Shown: positions 53,051-63,334 of the stretch, in pieces | Layout of the letters: every line of letters begins with the position of its first letter | Position numbering within the stretch: the first letter of the stretch is position 1 | NCBI RefSeq assembly: GCF_963924675.1 | Contig: NC_089231.1 | Span: 71,857,191 to 71,921,190 of the forward strand | Direction: 5' to 3' | Length of the DNA: 64,000 bases | DNA from: Phocoena phocoena | Taxonomy: Eukaryota > Chordata > Mammalia > Artiodactyla > Phocoenidae | Notes under the pieces: model-generated | What the model saw: the letters and a program-made list of their open reading frames with translations, nothing else | What the model was told of the DNA's origin: nothing | The model's database searches: none | Made by a program: the position numbers and the translations under genes

Positions 53051-53845
53051 TCCAGAATTGCCAAAACTCATAACAGGATTGTGCTCCATATGAGTCCATG
53101 AGCCACCTAGCATTGCCTCCTGTGTTTCTCAAGGTTTAGCAGGTCTTCCAAATTCCCAGTCTAACTGATGGAGAAACTGAGGTTTGAGCTCCTTCCTATG
53201 GTTGTCTCTGGTCAAAGAATGTCCTAAAGACTTGCCACAAGGTCACTGTATGTCTTATTCCAGTGGGGTTCTGTTAGGTAGCTTTCAGCATGAATTCCCT
53301 GGGAAAGCCTAACTTACTTCTGGAATATGAAGGCAGCTGCCTTCGCACCCCACTGTACATCCAACGTGAGGGAAAACAACAAAACAGCCCCCGTGTTACA
53401 CAGTGACCGCCGATATTCCCATGATCAGTGGCCAGCACTGCCCGTTTGATTTCACATGGCTGACACTTTTGGTTGTTCTACTGCCGAAACCAGGTTGGCT
53501 ATTTATTCTGGACGCTAATGTCTGTTATTAATAATATTCATACGCAAGTCTTCCAAAATGCCATCTCAATGCCAGGAAGAGTTAGTTTAAAACAATAGGA
53601 GCAAAAACAAAATCAACAAGTCAGTCATATGGTGTCCACCCTGGCCCAGGGGAGCCTGGCGATGAGTTGATGAGTAATTTTGGATACGGGAAACTTGAGC
53701 GGGGGGATGCAGATCAACTCATTGCTTCAGTAGTGCTTTCCAGAGAGAGTTCAAATTATTTCCTAATCTGTCCCAGTTACACCATCTTTTGTGGCTTCAT
53801 TTGGGCGTTAAGGTCATCAAGAGATAATCCAGCTGGGGAAAGTAG
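53051..53845. other. Unique non-coding DNA, no gene seen
   Basis: No repeat or exon recognised. 'gtctgttattaataatattc' near 53519 is AT-rich and possibly regulatory. Confidence 0.45.
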
Positions 53846-53854
53846 AGAGAGGAA

Positions 53855-53975
53855 AGAAATGCTTCATTCACTCATTCTCTCACTCACTCATACACTCCCT
53901 CACTGCTGAGTGTCTGCAGTGTCCAAGGGGCTGGGGATTTAGCGTTGAAAGAAGCAGACGATGCTCATTGTACAC
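53855..53975 (-). repeat. (CATT/CACT)n run and decayed L2 end
   Basis: 'cattcactcattctctcact' with 'cactcatacactccctcact' is a decayed tetranucleotide run leading into 'gtgtctgcagtgtccaaggg', a reversed L2 terminus. Confidence 0.6.
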
Positions 53976-54034
53976 CAGAGCCTCATTAAATATTTCAAGG
54001 TAGATAGTTGGCTTCCCATCAGCCATTGCACTAC

Positions 54035-54440
54035 AGATGATCGGTTTAAACTAATCACCGCAATACTATTCCCTTGTCAATAGCTGGTCTAGGAGTTAAC
54101 ATGGGACCCAGTTCTGCCCAATGAGAAATGAGGGAAAGCCTGTTCATGGCTTTTGAAAAACTTTGCTGCCTTACTAAGAAGGAGCTATAGGAAGGGATGG
54201 ACACTCTTCTCTTGCCTATAGTATGTGCAGATGTGACAACGGCAACTTCCACAGCCGTCTTGCTCCGTGCCAGAAGATACAAGATGAAGTCAACTCTGAC
54301 AGTGGAAAGATGAGAGGAACTATATCCTCACTGACATCATTGAGCCACTAAGTCTCTAACCCCAAAGGCCACTCTACCCTTGAACTTTCTGTTATGAAGG
54401 ATAATAGCTTTCCTCAGTGTTTTAGCCAGGATAGGTGGGG
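54035..54440 (+). mobile_element. MLT1-type LTR, diverged
   Basis: 'gacccagttctgcccaatga', 'gatgtgacaacggcaacttc', 'cactgacatcattgagccac' and 'tctgttatgaaggataatag' fit the 3' two-thirds of an MLT1. Confidence 0.58.
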
Positions 54441-54479
54441 TTTTTTGTTATCTGCATCCCAAAGCTTCCCAGTCAGTAT

Positions 54480-54735
54480 AGCATTATACCGTAGAACCTT
54501 AATGTAGCTATAAAGGAGCAGGCACAGAGAAGTGGGTTAACTTGTCTGGGGTCACAAAGCTAGGAAATGTCTGGATTAGATTACGGACCCAGGACTCTCT
54601 GCCCCCAGCCTCCTCTCCCCATAGGTGACTTATCGCTGACCTCTGAGAATGAGCAGTTAGCAAACAGATGTTGAACGCCTCCCACGGGCAGTGCTGGGTA
54701 CTGAGGGAGTGGGGAGCTGATACCCAGAGAGACCG
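54480..54735 (-). repeat. MIR SINE then L2 trace, antisense
   Basis: 'acttgtctggggtcacaaag' with 'ctaggaaatgtctggattag' is MIR (54480-54605). 'gttgaacgcctcccacgggc' with 'agtgctgggtactgaggg' is a reversed L2 end (54660-54730). Confidence 0.65.
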
Positions 54736-54854
54736 AAGGTGGCAAAGATCCTGATGGGAGGAGGGGGGAATCCATCCATGCTGGTGCCAGGCTGAAGCCC
54801 CTCTCACATCCCCCACAGTCTCCATAGTCACCAGCTGCTTTCCCCGGGGCAGTC

Positions 54855-55035
54855 TGGTACAGTGGAAAGCACTCCCATTTTTAATTTAGAGAGACCTGGG
54901 CTTAAACCCCGTCTCTTCCTAGGTATGTGACATTCGGTATGTCCTGTCTCAGTTACCTTACGTTGGTTGTTCAGGAGTGGACATGATGTACGCATATTGC
55001 TGGACACTTAGGAGATGCCCAGTGAATGATAACTC
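54855..55035 (+). repeat. MIR SINE
   Basis: 'gacctgggcttaaaccccgt' and 'ctcttcctaggtatgtgaca', then the tail 'acttaggagatgcccagtga'. Confidence 0.72.
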
Positions 55036-55079
55036 TGAGGATGATTATGACAGAATTGTTAAGAACTTTGAGACTTACA

Positions 55080-55225
55080 TAGCAGAAAGAGTGCTGTTCT
55101 CATGGCAAGAAGACCCAGGTCCTAGTCCCAGCTCTGCCCTGATGAGCTGTATGACCTCAAGCAATTCCTACCCTCTCTGGGCCGTTCAGTTGCCCCGTCT
55201 GTAAAATGATGGGATTGAGCTTGAC
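55080..55225 (+). repeat. MIR SINE
   Basis: 'cctagtcccagctctgccct', 'tgacctcaagcaattcctac' and 'cagttgccccgtctgtaaaa'. Confidence 0.82.
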
Positions 55226-55485
55226 CAGTTGTTTTCAAACTCTGCTCCATGGAGCTCTAGAGACTCATTGGCTCTGTAATGAGAAAGGGACAGAGCCAGG
55301 GACTGGGACCCTCACAGCCAGCTTCAAGCATGGCAGTTTTTTTTTTTTATTATTTCTTTCATGGGATTGGGGTTTTCTGTAAGATGTTCTTGGAAGAGAT
55401 GCTTCTGCTCCTTTAATTAAAAAAAAAGAGAGAGAGAGAAGGCTTGAAAACCTCTAGATTAGATCACTAACTTCTTTCCATTTAT
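55226..55485. other. Unique DNA with poly-T and A/GA runs
   Basis: T-run at 55339-55348 and an A9-(GA)n run at 55420-55440. No gene. Confidence 0.45.
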
Positions 55486-55489
55486 TCAG

Positions 55490-55605
55490 TGGTTGATAGC
55501 ATAAGCTTTGGGGCCCAACCACCCAGACTTAAATGATGATTCTGACATTAACTATCTTAGTTAATTCAGGGGAGCAGGTAACTTCCTGGACCACTTTCCA
55601 GTCAT
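55490..55605 (+). repeat. MIR SINE, diverged
   Basis: 'agcataagctttggggccca' with 'accacccagacttaaatgat' is a decayed MIR head. Confidence 0.55.
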
Positions 55606-55664
55606 CTACCAGCCATTCATGAGAGTTTCCTTTCCCCTCATCTCTGCCAGCAGGAGGTGTCATA

Positions 55665-55965
55665 GCTCTTTTTAATTTTTGCCAGTTCAATGGGTATAAA
55701 GTGGTATTATATTTTTACTTTAATTTGCATTCCCCTAACTTCTAGACAATTTAAGCATCTTTTCCTGTATTTATACGTTGGCCACTCAAATTTCTTCCAT
55801 GAATTCTTATCCTTTGCTCATTTTTCTGTTGGGTCATTTGTTATTTTTCTTGTCAATTTGTGAGAGCTCTTTACTATAGTATGGACATTATCCTAATATA
55901 GTATGGATTTTATCTTTTACCTGAATTACCATCTTTTTCTAGAACTATCTTTTGTTCTTAAAAAA
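55665..55965 (-). mobile_element. Old L1M fragment, antisense
   Basis: 'gggtataaagtggtattata', 'cactcaaatttcttccatga', 'tttctgttgggtcatttgtt' and 'gtgagagctctttactatag' are the complement of old L1 3'UTR. Confidence 0.82.
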
Positions 55966-56110
55966 ATCTCATAGTAATGATTACCACTGCACTGTCTTGT
56001 GACGATTAAAGCACTGAACAGGATTCCTGGTATATAGTTCAATCAGTTATTTCTAATATTTACAAGGTTTGGTGTGGGTGTAGGGTTCCAGAGTTATGTG
56101 ACTATGTGTG
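55966..56110. other. Spacer, MIR-tail-like
   Basis: 'gacgattaaagcactgaaca' followed by 'ggattcctggtatatagttc' resembles a MIR tail. Confidence 0.4.
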
Positions 56111-56114
56111 AGCT

Positions 56115-56245
56115 AAAATCCCATTGTTCAAAGCAAGTCACATGGTTAAACTGAGTCATGGAGGGGGAGCACTGCAGTCACATGGTCAAGGACACGGGCA
56201 CAGGGAGGGGTGGAAGATTGGGGCCATCACTGCAATCAGACACAT
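56115..56245 (-). mobile_element. MLT1-type LTR fragment, antisense
   Basis: 'caaagcaagtcacatggtta', 'actgcagtcacatggtcaag' and 'aagattggggccatcactgc' with 'aatc'. Confidence 0.65.
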
Positions 56246-56735
56246 GGCCTGGCATAGAGATCGAGATTACAGGTTATGGAAACAGAAAGACTTGGCTTTT
56301 GGTGCCCTCACGCTGGGATTTGCACACCTCTCCCGTTACTCCCCCAGGTGCCTACCCCAAAGCTGTTTTCCCACAAGGCTTTGTCCTCAGCTAGCTGCCA
56401 CGGCCAGAAATCTTCTTTTCAATATTGCCTTCCAGCTGCTAATGCGGCTCTCTGTTTCAAGGATATTTGCCTTCAAGGATCCTTCTTGCTTTTTCAGGTT
56501 ACAAGGGAACACATCCTCAGTGCCCAGTGCTCACGCCAGGCAGATAACTGCAATCGAGCTCTTACCACCCCACCCTGAGTGGAAACTATCCACTGTTAAC
56601 ATATTCTTCCACACTTCTTTCTTGTACCCATTTGAGATCTCTTCTCTTTGTCAAGTACAGGGTCATGCTTTACTCAACATACTTTTTTAAAATTTAGCGT
56701 CAACAATGTGGACGTTTTTCTGTGCAGGGTGTAGC
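56246..56735. other. Unique DNA with a possible L1 trace
   Basis: 'ctatccactgttaacatatt' at 56587 resembles an L1 3'UTR word. The 188-codon plus frame (56124-56690) starts in an LTR and is not a gene. Confidence 0.4.
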
Positions 56736-56737
56736 CA

Positions 56738-56860
56738 GCATCAGAATCATAGGGAGGAGGACATCAAAATACAGATTCCTGGGCCTCATTCCCAAAGAGT
56801 CCGTTTTCACAGGTCTGAAGGGAGGTTCAGGAAACCTGTGTATTTAACTAACTGTAGATC
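56738..56860 (+). mobile_element. MER5-like hAT-Charlie relic
   Basis: 'agcatcagaatcatagggag', 'aatacagattcctgggcctc' and 'attcccaaagagtccgtttt'. Confidence 0.72.
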
Positions 56861-57100
56861 CACAGAATTTGTAATTTAACAGGGTCTCCTTGCCTGGTGC
56901 TAATTTTTGGTGGCAGTGGTGGAAAAAGAAATAAATACCCAGTGAAAGAAATGCTTAATGGAAGGGTTCCAGACACTGTGACAAGCAGTAGGGGAGACAA
57001 ATCATATCACCCAAGGAGGTCAGCCTTGACCAGAGAGAGGATCCCGCCTTTAAGCCACAATTTCTCTGGCATCTGCCCGGGTATGGACCCCTAAGTAACC
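56861..57100. other. Unique spacer
   Basis: No recognised feature. Confidence 0.4.
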
Positions 57101-57104
57101 AAGT

Positions 57105-57295
57105 AACCATTACCCAGGTTCTGGAACTTGCCAACGGTGTGTCTTTGGGCGAGTAACCTCAGTCATCTCATCTGTAACATGGGACTCATACCATCCACGT
57201 GGCAGGGCTGTTAAGAGGGTCAAGGAATTTGCACGTATAAAACACCCACTCTAGGGCTGGACTCACTGTAGGTCTTCCATAACCATAGCTTCCCT
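57105..57295 (+). repeat. MIR SINE
   Basis: 'gggcgagtaacctcagtcat', 'ctcatctgtaacatgggact' and 'gctgttaagagggtcaagga'. Confidence 0.8.
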
Positions 57296-57675
57296 TCCCC
57301 CATGAAATGAGGAGAGCAGGGACTCACTGGGCGGTTTGGGAGGACGCCAGGGAGTCCCTGCAGAGAGCAGCAGCCACACCAGGTGTCTTGATGAATTAAT
57401 TATGGAAAATTAGGGCAAGTCAGGTTTCCGCCTCTAGGAATCGCATATTAAGTTCTGGCCGAGTGTGGGATTTTAGTCATTCTCCTGGGGGCCGGAGACA
57501 AGAAAAGGCTCTTCCTGCTGGGACAGATGAGAAGTAGGGGAGCCAATCACAATATGCAAATACAGCTGAGGAAGAGGCTGCGGACACCTTCAGAGAGGGC
57601 CAAGGCCTTTGCTGACTGGGGACTCTTACCCAAAACCTAAGGGGGGCATTCATAACTCCTGACTTCAAAGTTATG
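57296..57675. other. Unique DNA with TAATTA patch
   Basis: 'tgatgaattaattatggaaa' at 57389 carries overlapping homeodomain cores beside 'attagggcaagtcaggtttc'. No repeat recognised. It may be regulatory, on word content only. Confidence 0.35.
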
Positions 57676-57679
57676 TGTA

Positions 57680-57840
57680 ATAGACGGATGCAAAAACGAC
57701 CACATTGCTCTACCCTTCCCTCTGTCCACTCTTTTCCTAATGTGAGTTTGCAGCTGCTCCCTAAAAGCCCTTGAATCTGGGCTGGCCCTGTCCCTTGTTT
57801 CAGCCTATAGAATAGGGAGGACGTGACTGTGATGGTTCCC
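57680..57840 (+). mobile_element. MLT1-type LTR fragment
   Basis: 'agcccttgaatctgggctgg' and 'gtttcagcctatagaatagg' match the plus-strand LTR ('gaatctgggctggccttgtg..gaccaatagaat'). Confidence 0.65.
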
Positions 57841-57924
57841 AACTTGTGGGTCACAAGGACTGGAACACTTCTGCTCTCTGTTGGAATCTGGCCCAGCCAC
57901 TGTGAGAACTGAAATTCCACTGGT

Positions 57925-58130
57925 GAGAGACAGATAACAAACAAAATGTATAAATCCATGATAAAGCCAGGAATGGAGATGAAAAGAGTGCCACGGGTAG
58001 AGTTGTGATTTCTAACAAGGAGGGGAGGGAAGGTTTCTTGGAGGAGGTAGCACCTGAACAAAGACTTGAAAAAGATGAGTGTGAGAGTCAAGGGAATGTC
58101 TGGGGGAAGGTCGTCCAGAGAGAATAAGAG
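57925..58130 (-). repeat. L2 LINE, antisense
   Basis: 'cttggaggaggtagcacctg', 'aacaaagacttgaaaaagat' and 'gggaatgtctgggggaaggt' fit the reversed L2 part next to its 3'UTR. Confidence 0.6.
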
Positions 58131-58272
58131 TTATTAATCCATTTTATGGATGAAGAAAGGAACTCGGAGAGATTAAATTGCTTCCCTGTTAGATGGCAAG
58201 TGGCAGAGCTGGAACTTGGACCAGTTTTCCAGACCCAGGCAACCTGACCCCAGCACATGTGCCCTTAACTAC
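58131..58272 (-). repeat. MIR SINE, antisense
   Basis: 'ccattttatggatgaagaaa', 'ggcaagtggcagagctggaa' and 'cttggaccagttttccagac'. Confidence 0.83.
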
Positions 58273-58940
58273 TTCATAGTTGTCTTATGTGCCCTTAACA
58301 GATGCCCTGACTTAGCAGTCAGTCTGGACATCTGTGCACGGATCCCGGGACCTCCACCCTGGGCCCTGAGCTGTATCGTCATGCAGATTTCAGCTGATGA
58401 CAGTGGGAAAACACTTTGATTCCTAATGGATTCAATACTCTCCAAATGCTCTGTCGTATTAGCCGTGGAAATGGACTTCGTCTCGTCCAGGGAGTCGTCA
58501 CTTGATAAAACGAGCAGGCACTCAACCTCCCTAAGCCAAAGGTGATTTAAAACTATTGCAAGAGCCAGCCTTGGATGAGGCTCATGTGAACAGTCTCTGA
58601 TTTGATTGAGGGGGTCTTGTGGCCCTCCCCAGGGACCTTGAGCTCCCGCTGCTGGCAGCTGGCAGAGAACAAGCTCCCTGAGCTTGGTGGCCATTGTCCA
58701 CCACCCTTGAGCCTCCTTGACCACTGGTGCCCGGAAGCAAAGTTAACTTGGAGAAAAGGGACAGCATCCAGATGTTGTCTCCCACCCCCCAGCGGGAAGA
58801 GGCAGAGGACGGGGCTCCAGACCTTTTTAGGAGATGTTTGTATGTTCTGGAAAATTCCCTTCCTGTTTCTCCTCATCTTCTTTCTCTCCCAGCCAGGCCT
58901 GTCCATCACCAAGCATCTGTGAGTGGAAAAGTCGTAGTCT
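58273..58940. other. Unique non-coding DNA, no gene seen
   Basis: Frames up to 151 codons exist on both strands (58269-58945) and overlap one another, with no domain resemblance or splice context. Confidence 0.5.
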
Positions 58941-58941
58941 A

Positions 58942-59040
58942 ACATTAGTGTTGTCTAGTACCGGGGCCCCGGATCACGAGCCACATGTGTCTAGGGAGCC
59001 CTTGAAATGTGTAAAGTCCACCCTGAGATGGTCTGCAAGG
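58942..59040 (+). mobile_element. hAT-type MER fragment
   Basis: 'gtgttgtctagtaccggggc' and 'gagccacatgtgtctaggga' with 'gcccttgaaatgtgtaaag' match the family at 23688. Confidence 0.62.
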
Positions 59041-59044
59041 GTAA

Positions 59045-59112
59045 CAGACAGTAGAAATCAACACAACATTGTAAACCAACTATATGTCAATAAAATATAA
59101 TTTTTTTAAAAA
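59045..59112 (+). mobile_element. L1 3' terminus only (about 65 bp)
   Basis: 'caacacaacattgtaaacca' and 'actatatgtcaataaaatat' with an A/T-rich end are the last bases of an L1 3'UTR, an extreme 5' truncation. Confidence 0.72.
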
Positions 59113-60060
59113 GTGTCTCCATACATTGCCAAATATTTCCTGGGGGCAAAATCAGCCTGGCTCGGGGAAAACCCCCAGGCAGAGAGACCTTCGGGTTTGC
59201 ACTGAGAAGCTGCTGCCCTGCTTATAATGACTGTGTGGGAATACGAGCAGGGCGCTGACGGCACCTATCGTGGACGGTCTGAGGGTCTGCTCCCTGCAGC
59301 AGGGATGCGGTCCTAGTGGAAAACAGTTCTCATCTCCAGAAATGCCCTAGACATGGGTGGTTCCCCCAAAACAAGAGAGTGTGCTTTGGACACACGCAAA
59401 CCAGATTGATTCAAACCCCAGCTCTCGGGCTCACTGTCTGCTTCCTCTCCTGCCAGAGAGGGTTTAATCTGAGCACAGGGAGAGCTCAGAAAAGACTGCA
59501 GCCTTCATGGATGGGTGTGGTGGTAGCCTGGTTATTCTTAGCAGTGAATTTAGGGAGGAAGAAGTTTCTTTGGGCTGCCAGGGCTACATAGCACCTTCCA
59601 GAGGGAGCAGCTCGACCGCAATCTTTCCTGGCTTGCCAAGTTTGGTCAGAAATTCTTTCCGCCCCATGCAGTGGGGAATGTGAGGAATGTGGGGTGGGCC
59701 TGCTGAGGGCCTTCAGAGCCCCTTAGCTGAAATTTCTCATCTCTGGTGTCAGAGCAGTGGGCTGGCGTAACAGGGGCTGTTCAAAGAGCCAGGCCTGGCA
59801 AGCAGGACCCCTGAGTCTGGGCTCCTAGCACGGCTGTAGTTTTCCTTCGCCTGCCCGAATGCTTTGATTCACGCAGGGGCTGGCCCAAGGAGGGCAAGAG
59901 GAGCTGAAAGGTAGTGTCCTCAAAGCCAAGGCAGGAGGCAGGCAGGACACTGCTGCAGCTTTGCTGAAGCTCTGGCTTTTGAAGGTTCTGGAAGAGCTGA
60001 ATGCAACTGAGACTTGGCATTTTGATCCAAACTGTTGCCATACACCACTGAACAAAGGCC
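59113..60060. other. Unique non-coding DNA, no gene seen
   Basis: No repeat or exon recognised. Paired minus frames at 59781-60121 overlap each other. Confidence 0.5.
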
Positions 60061-60064
60061 CTTT

Positions 60065-60360
60065 TCTAGGGCAACAGAGTGGGTAAGAACCCAGGCTCTG
60101 GACTTGGAGTCCTGGGTTCAAATCCTGACTCGGTCGGTAACAAGCTGTGTGGCACGGGACAGGTTAACATTTCTGTGCCTCAGTTTCCTCAACTGAGTTT
60201 TTCTCATCAATAATCCCTACATGACGGGGTTGCTATGAGGGTTAAATGAGTAAACACAGTTCTTAGAACAGAGCTTGGCATACAGAAAGTACACAATAAA
60301 TAGTAACCCATGGGCCTGGCATACAGAAGGTATTCCGTACATAAAGAGTAACCATCATAG
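60065..60360 (+). repeat. MIR SINE with duplicated tail
   Basis: 'cctgggttcaaatcctgact', 'gtgcctcagtttcctcaact' and 'tatgagggttaaatgagtaa' are clear MIR. The tail 'ttggcatacagaaagtacac' (from 60273) is repeated as 'ctggcatacagaaggtattc' (from 60314), each ending in agtaacc. The last 18 bases are the left target duplication of the next SINE. Confidence 0.92.
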
Positions 60361-60546
60361 GACTTCCCTGGATGTCCAGTGGTTAAGACTTCGCCTTCAA
60401 ATACAGGCGGTGCGGGTTCAATCCCTGATCGTGGAGCTAAGATCCCACATGCCTCGGGGGCAAAAATACCAAAACATAAAACAGAAGCAATGTTGTAACA
60501 AATTCAATAAGGACTTTAAAGATGATCCACATCAAAAAATCTCAAA
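60361..60546 (+). mobile_element. CHR-1-like tRNA-derived SINE
   Basis: Head 'gacttccctggatgtccagt', B box 'gggttcaatccc', then 'agctaagatcccacatgcct' and the extended tail 'aagcaatgttgtaacaaatt'. A perfect 18-bp target duplication, 'aaagagtaaccatcatag', lies at 60343-60360 and 60547-60564. Confidence 0.95.
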
Positions 60547-60599
60547 AAAGAGTAACCATCATAGATACAGGCTGATTTTCCTTCCATCCATCCCGTCTG

Positions 60600-60845
60600 T
60601 TGTAGAGAGTGTGTCAGAATACCAGATGTGAAGGAAGACAGATCTTGCCTGGAATCTCTGATCCACTCCTTATTAGCCGTTAGCAAATGACTCAGCTTCC
60701 TTATCGGTAAAATGGGAATAATCGTAGTAGCCACTTCATAGAGCTATAACGAGAATTAAATGAGTAAGTGTATCACTCATTGAATAACGCAGTGCCTGGG
60801 ACACAGTAAGCACACGATACTTATTTATTTTATTACTATCTGTTA
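60600..60845 (+). repeat. MIR SINE
   Basis: 'gcaaatgactcagcttcctt', 'atcggtaaaatgggaataat', 'ataacgagaattaaatgagt' and 'gtgcctgggacacagtaagc'. Confidence 0.88.
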
Positions 60846-62078
60846 TTTATTTTTGCTAGAGTTATTCATCAGTCATCAAACCCTTCTTCAGGTATCACTT
60901 CTCAGAGAGGAATCAAATGTGCTGTTACCCTCAACAGGTTAATTCTAAGTCTCTGTGTGTCCTCTCAGGATGCTTGGGGGCGGGGGGCGGGGGTGTGGGG
61001 AGAGGAGAAGCGGGGAAGCAGGAAAAACAATGTCCATTCCGACTCCGAGGTCTTCGGGTGCAATTGTGGGCAGAGTGGTGGGTGAGTTGGGCATGTTAAG
61101 GATGCCAAAAGCAGGGCTCACATGCTCTTCTTTCTGACTCAGAGTCTTTCCTGAGCTGTCTGGGAAGTCAGGAGCCAGGTGGCAGATTGATGAGGCCACA
61201 CATCCTAGTAAGAGGCAGAGGCTATTTCCTGTTCTGTGAATCTGGGCCATGGTGAGTCGCTGGACCAGTAGAATGTGGCAGAAGTGATGTCCTGGGCCAC
61301 CTGAGCCTGGGTTCGTATGGAGCCTTGCTGAAGTAGTAACCAGAACAAGCAGCGGCTCCCAGGAGGGCTGTGGACCGCTTTTTATGAGACCATCCAGGAA
61401 AATTGCTACACTCTGATTAAATACACTTGACCCAGTAGACCTGCCTTCCCACCGCACACAAAGGGAGTTCCCCCCATGCACTTTAGCATTTAGCCCTGAG
61501 AAGTCCCACATTAAGGAATCCTTTCATCTCCAGTGAACCCAGAGTTACCTTGTGACACCTTCTAACATCTTCCCTTGTAACTTACTAACACTTTAGGGAA
61601 TGCTAGCCTAGACGCCCGCATTAAAGATCTTTGGGGCAGAGGAGTTTTACAGCTTGGAGAAGAAGCCCTTGTTTCTCCCCCTGACACCCTACACACCCCC
61701 AGTCTTTTTAAAACCTCCCTCCTCTATGAATGGGGTAGGGCCAACCTTGGCAAACCAGCGTCTACAGCTGGTTCACCTGAACAGAATTAAAATGATATTA
61801 CAGAAAGGGAGTCAAGCTATAGGCATCTTCAAATTACCTAGACTCTCGGGAGACACCAACTGGAGGTGAGGCCCAGAAATTGTGGAAATGCAATGTGTAA
61901 TAGCAACCATTCCAAAAAAAACTGAGGAAAATAATTTGGAGATTATTGAGTGCCAGAACCCCAAAGCTATAAACAGGATGTCTGAAACCATTTCAAGCAT
62001 AAAGATCACAATCTACAATTTAAATGGATAGCTGGTTGCCTTTTTTCTTGGTTATGGTTGGGTGCCACCAATTAGTTG

Positions 62079-62080
<2 letters not shown>
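60846..62080. other. Unique DNA; G-rich tract at about 60973-61020
   Basis: 'gggggcggggggcgggggtg' at 60974-60993 is a strong G-run cluster that could form a G-quadruplex. No repeat is recognised. The 188-codon minus frame (60945-61511) is Pro-rich where it crosses the tract and has no domain resemblance. No exon. Confidence 0.45.
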
Positions 62081-62113
<33 letters not shown>

Positions 62114-62137
62114 GTGTGTGTGTGTGTGCGTGTGTGT
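62081..62137. repeat. (TG)n microsatellite, interrupted
   Basis: A long TG array broken once by TTT (62111-62113) and once by C near 62129. Confidence 0.96.
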
Positions 62138-62670
62138 AAAGGTTTTTCAAAGAGCGCACTGGGAATCAGGCTGGGTTAGTTGACAGCCCCTAAGCCTAAA
62201 GCCCACACAGGGGTGGGCAAATCCTTTACTGCATGAGAACACGCAGGACTCTCATGCTACACAGTGAGGGCTCTCTTCCTCATTCTGAAAAAATAAAAAC
62301 ATAACCTACACCCTGGATCACTCCAGCTCTCTGCAGGGGTTTGACCCTGAAGAAATGAATCGCTGTAAAATCACCCCTGGGGTGGCATTGCCCACCCAGC
62401 CCCATGGTGGTTATTAACTCGCGTCCTATTTATCGACATGGCGAGGGCGATGGGAGGGAATCTCTTCAGCTCAAGATTGGCGTCAGTCCTTTGAGCCTTT
62501 GCTCTGTGGACAGACACCCGACAGGGGTTATTTTGTGGCTTGGGCAGGGCTCAGTGAGCGGATAGCCAGTGAGCCTGCATGTCCTTCTCAAGGTTGGGAC
62601 CCTTTCTGCCATTCACGGGAGGGGGGCTGTGACAGAGTTAGTCAGAGGGGGACTGAATTAGGAGTGGCTG
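62138..62670. promoter_or_regulatory. Unique DNA with a small CpG cluster
   Basis: At 62417-62450, 'aactcgcgtcctatttatcg' and 'acatggcgagggcgatggga' hold five CpGs in about 35 bases, with a MEF2-like 'ctatttat'. Elsewhere in the window unique DNA is CpG-poor. No gene is seen. A regulatory role is only an inference. Confidence 0.22.
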
Positions 62671-62674
62671 TCAG

Positions 62675-62775
62675 GACAGGGTCTCTTAAACCGTCATGTG
62701 CACATGAATCACTCGGGCATCTTTGAGGTTTAGGTAAACTACTTCCTAGCATCACTGCCTCGGCATCCATTCTAC
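62675..62775 (+). mobile_element. MER5-like hAT-Charlie fragment
   Basis: 'cttaaaccgtcatgtgcaca' and 'tgaatcactcgggcatcttt' fit the 'gtgcatcagaatcacctgg' start. Confidence 0.55.
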
Positions 62776-63155
62776 ATGGCCAAGTAACCTACAGGGACGT
62801 TGAACTCACACTAGCCCCTTCCACAAGTGCATGTCCTAGACAACAGTCTGAAGAGTCATGAGTAAACGTTAAGTTCCTAATATGACTCCCCCAAAGGCCC
62901 TTGTGGTAAACATCATCCCCTGCCTCCCGGGACCATGAAGCTCCCCCAAACTCCACTCTTTTCTGGTTTGAATTGACAAATCTGGCTTCAGTCTGGGAAC
63001 CCCAAAGTGCTCTATCTGTGGACCCTACTAAAGGCATGTGCACTCTGCCTTGCCCTCCTCTCGTGGCCCCTTGAAGTGGCTGCCTGTGGCCTCTGGGACC
63101 TGTGAGTAACAAACGTCTCTATTTCCCTAGTGACTCTTTTTTAAAAACTGTGGCT
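62776..63155. other. Unique non-coding DNA, no gene seen
   Basis: No recognised feature. Confidence 0.45.
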
Positions 63156-63179
63156 CAACGTCCAGCCCCCCAGGGGTTG

Positions 63180-63310
63180 GATTTAACAAAGCCACAACAG
63201 TCTTATTGAAATGCAGGTTATGACTGAGTAGGTCTTGGATGGAATTTGAGATTCTGCATTTCCAAGAAGCCTCGCGGGAGGCTGATGCTGCTAGTTTAAG
63301 GAATAACCCT
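63180..63310 (+). mobile_element. MER5-like hAT-Charlie relic
   Basis: 'attgaaatgcaggttatgac', 'tgagtaggtcttggatggaa', 'gagattctgcatttccaaga' and 'ggctgatgctgctagtttaa'. Confidence 0.75.
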
Positions 63311-63334
63311 TTCACCAGCAAGCCTCTGGACCGG

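Noticed and set aside
56124..56690. 188-codon plus-strand frame
   Set aside because: It starts inside an antisense LTR fragment and overlaps two other open frames. No domain seen.
57477..58091. 204-codon minus-strand frame, the longest outside the L1 ORF2 piece
   Set aside because: It crosses antisense unique DNA, an MLT1 fragment and an L2 fragment. There is no domain resemblance and no promoter or splice context.
60945..61511. 188-codon minus-strand frame
   Set aside because: Its end is a Pro/His stretch translated from the G-rich tract and the rest shows no family features. A length this size is expected by chance in 64 kb of moderate GC.
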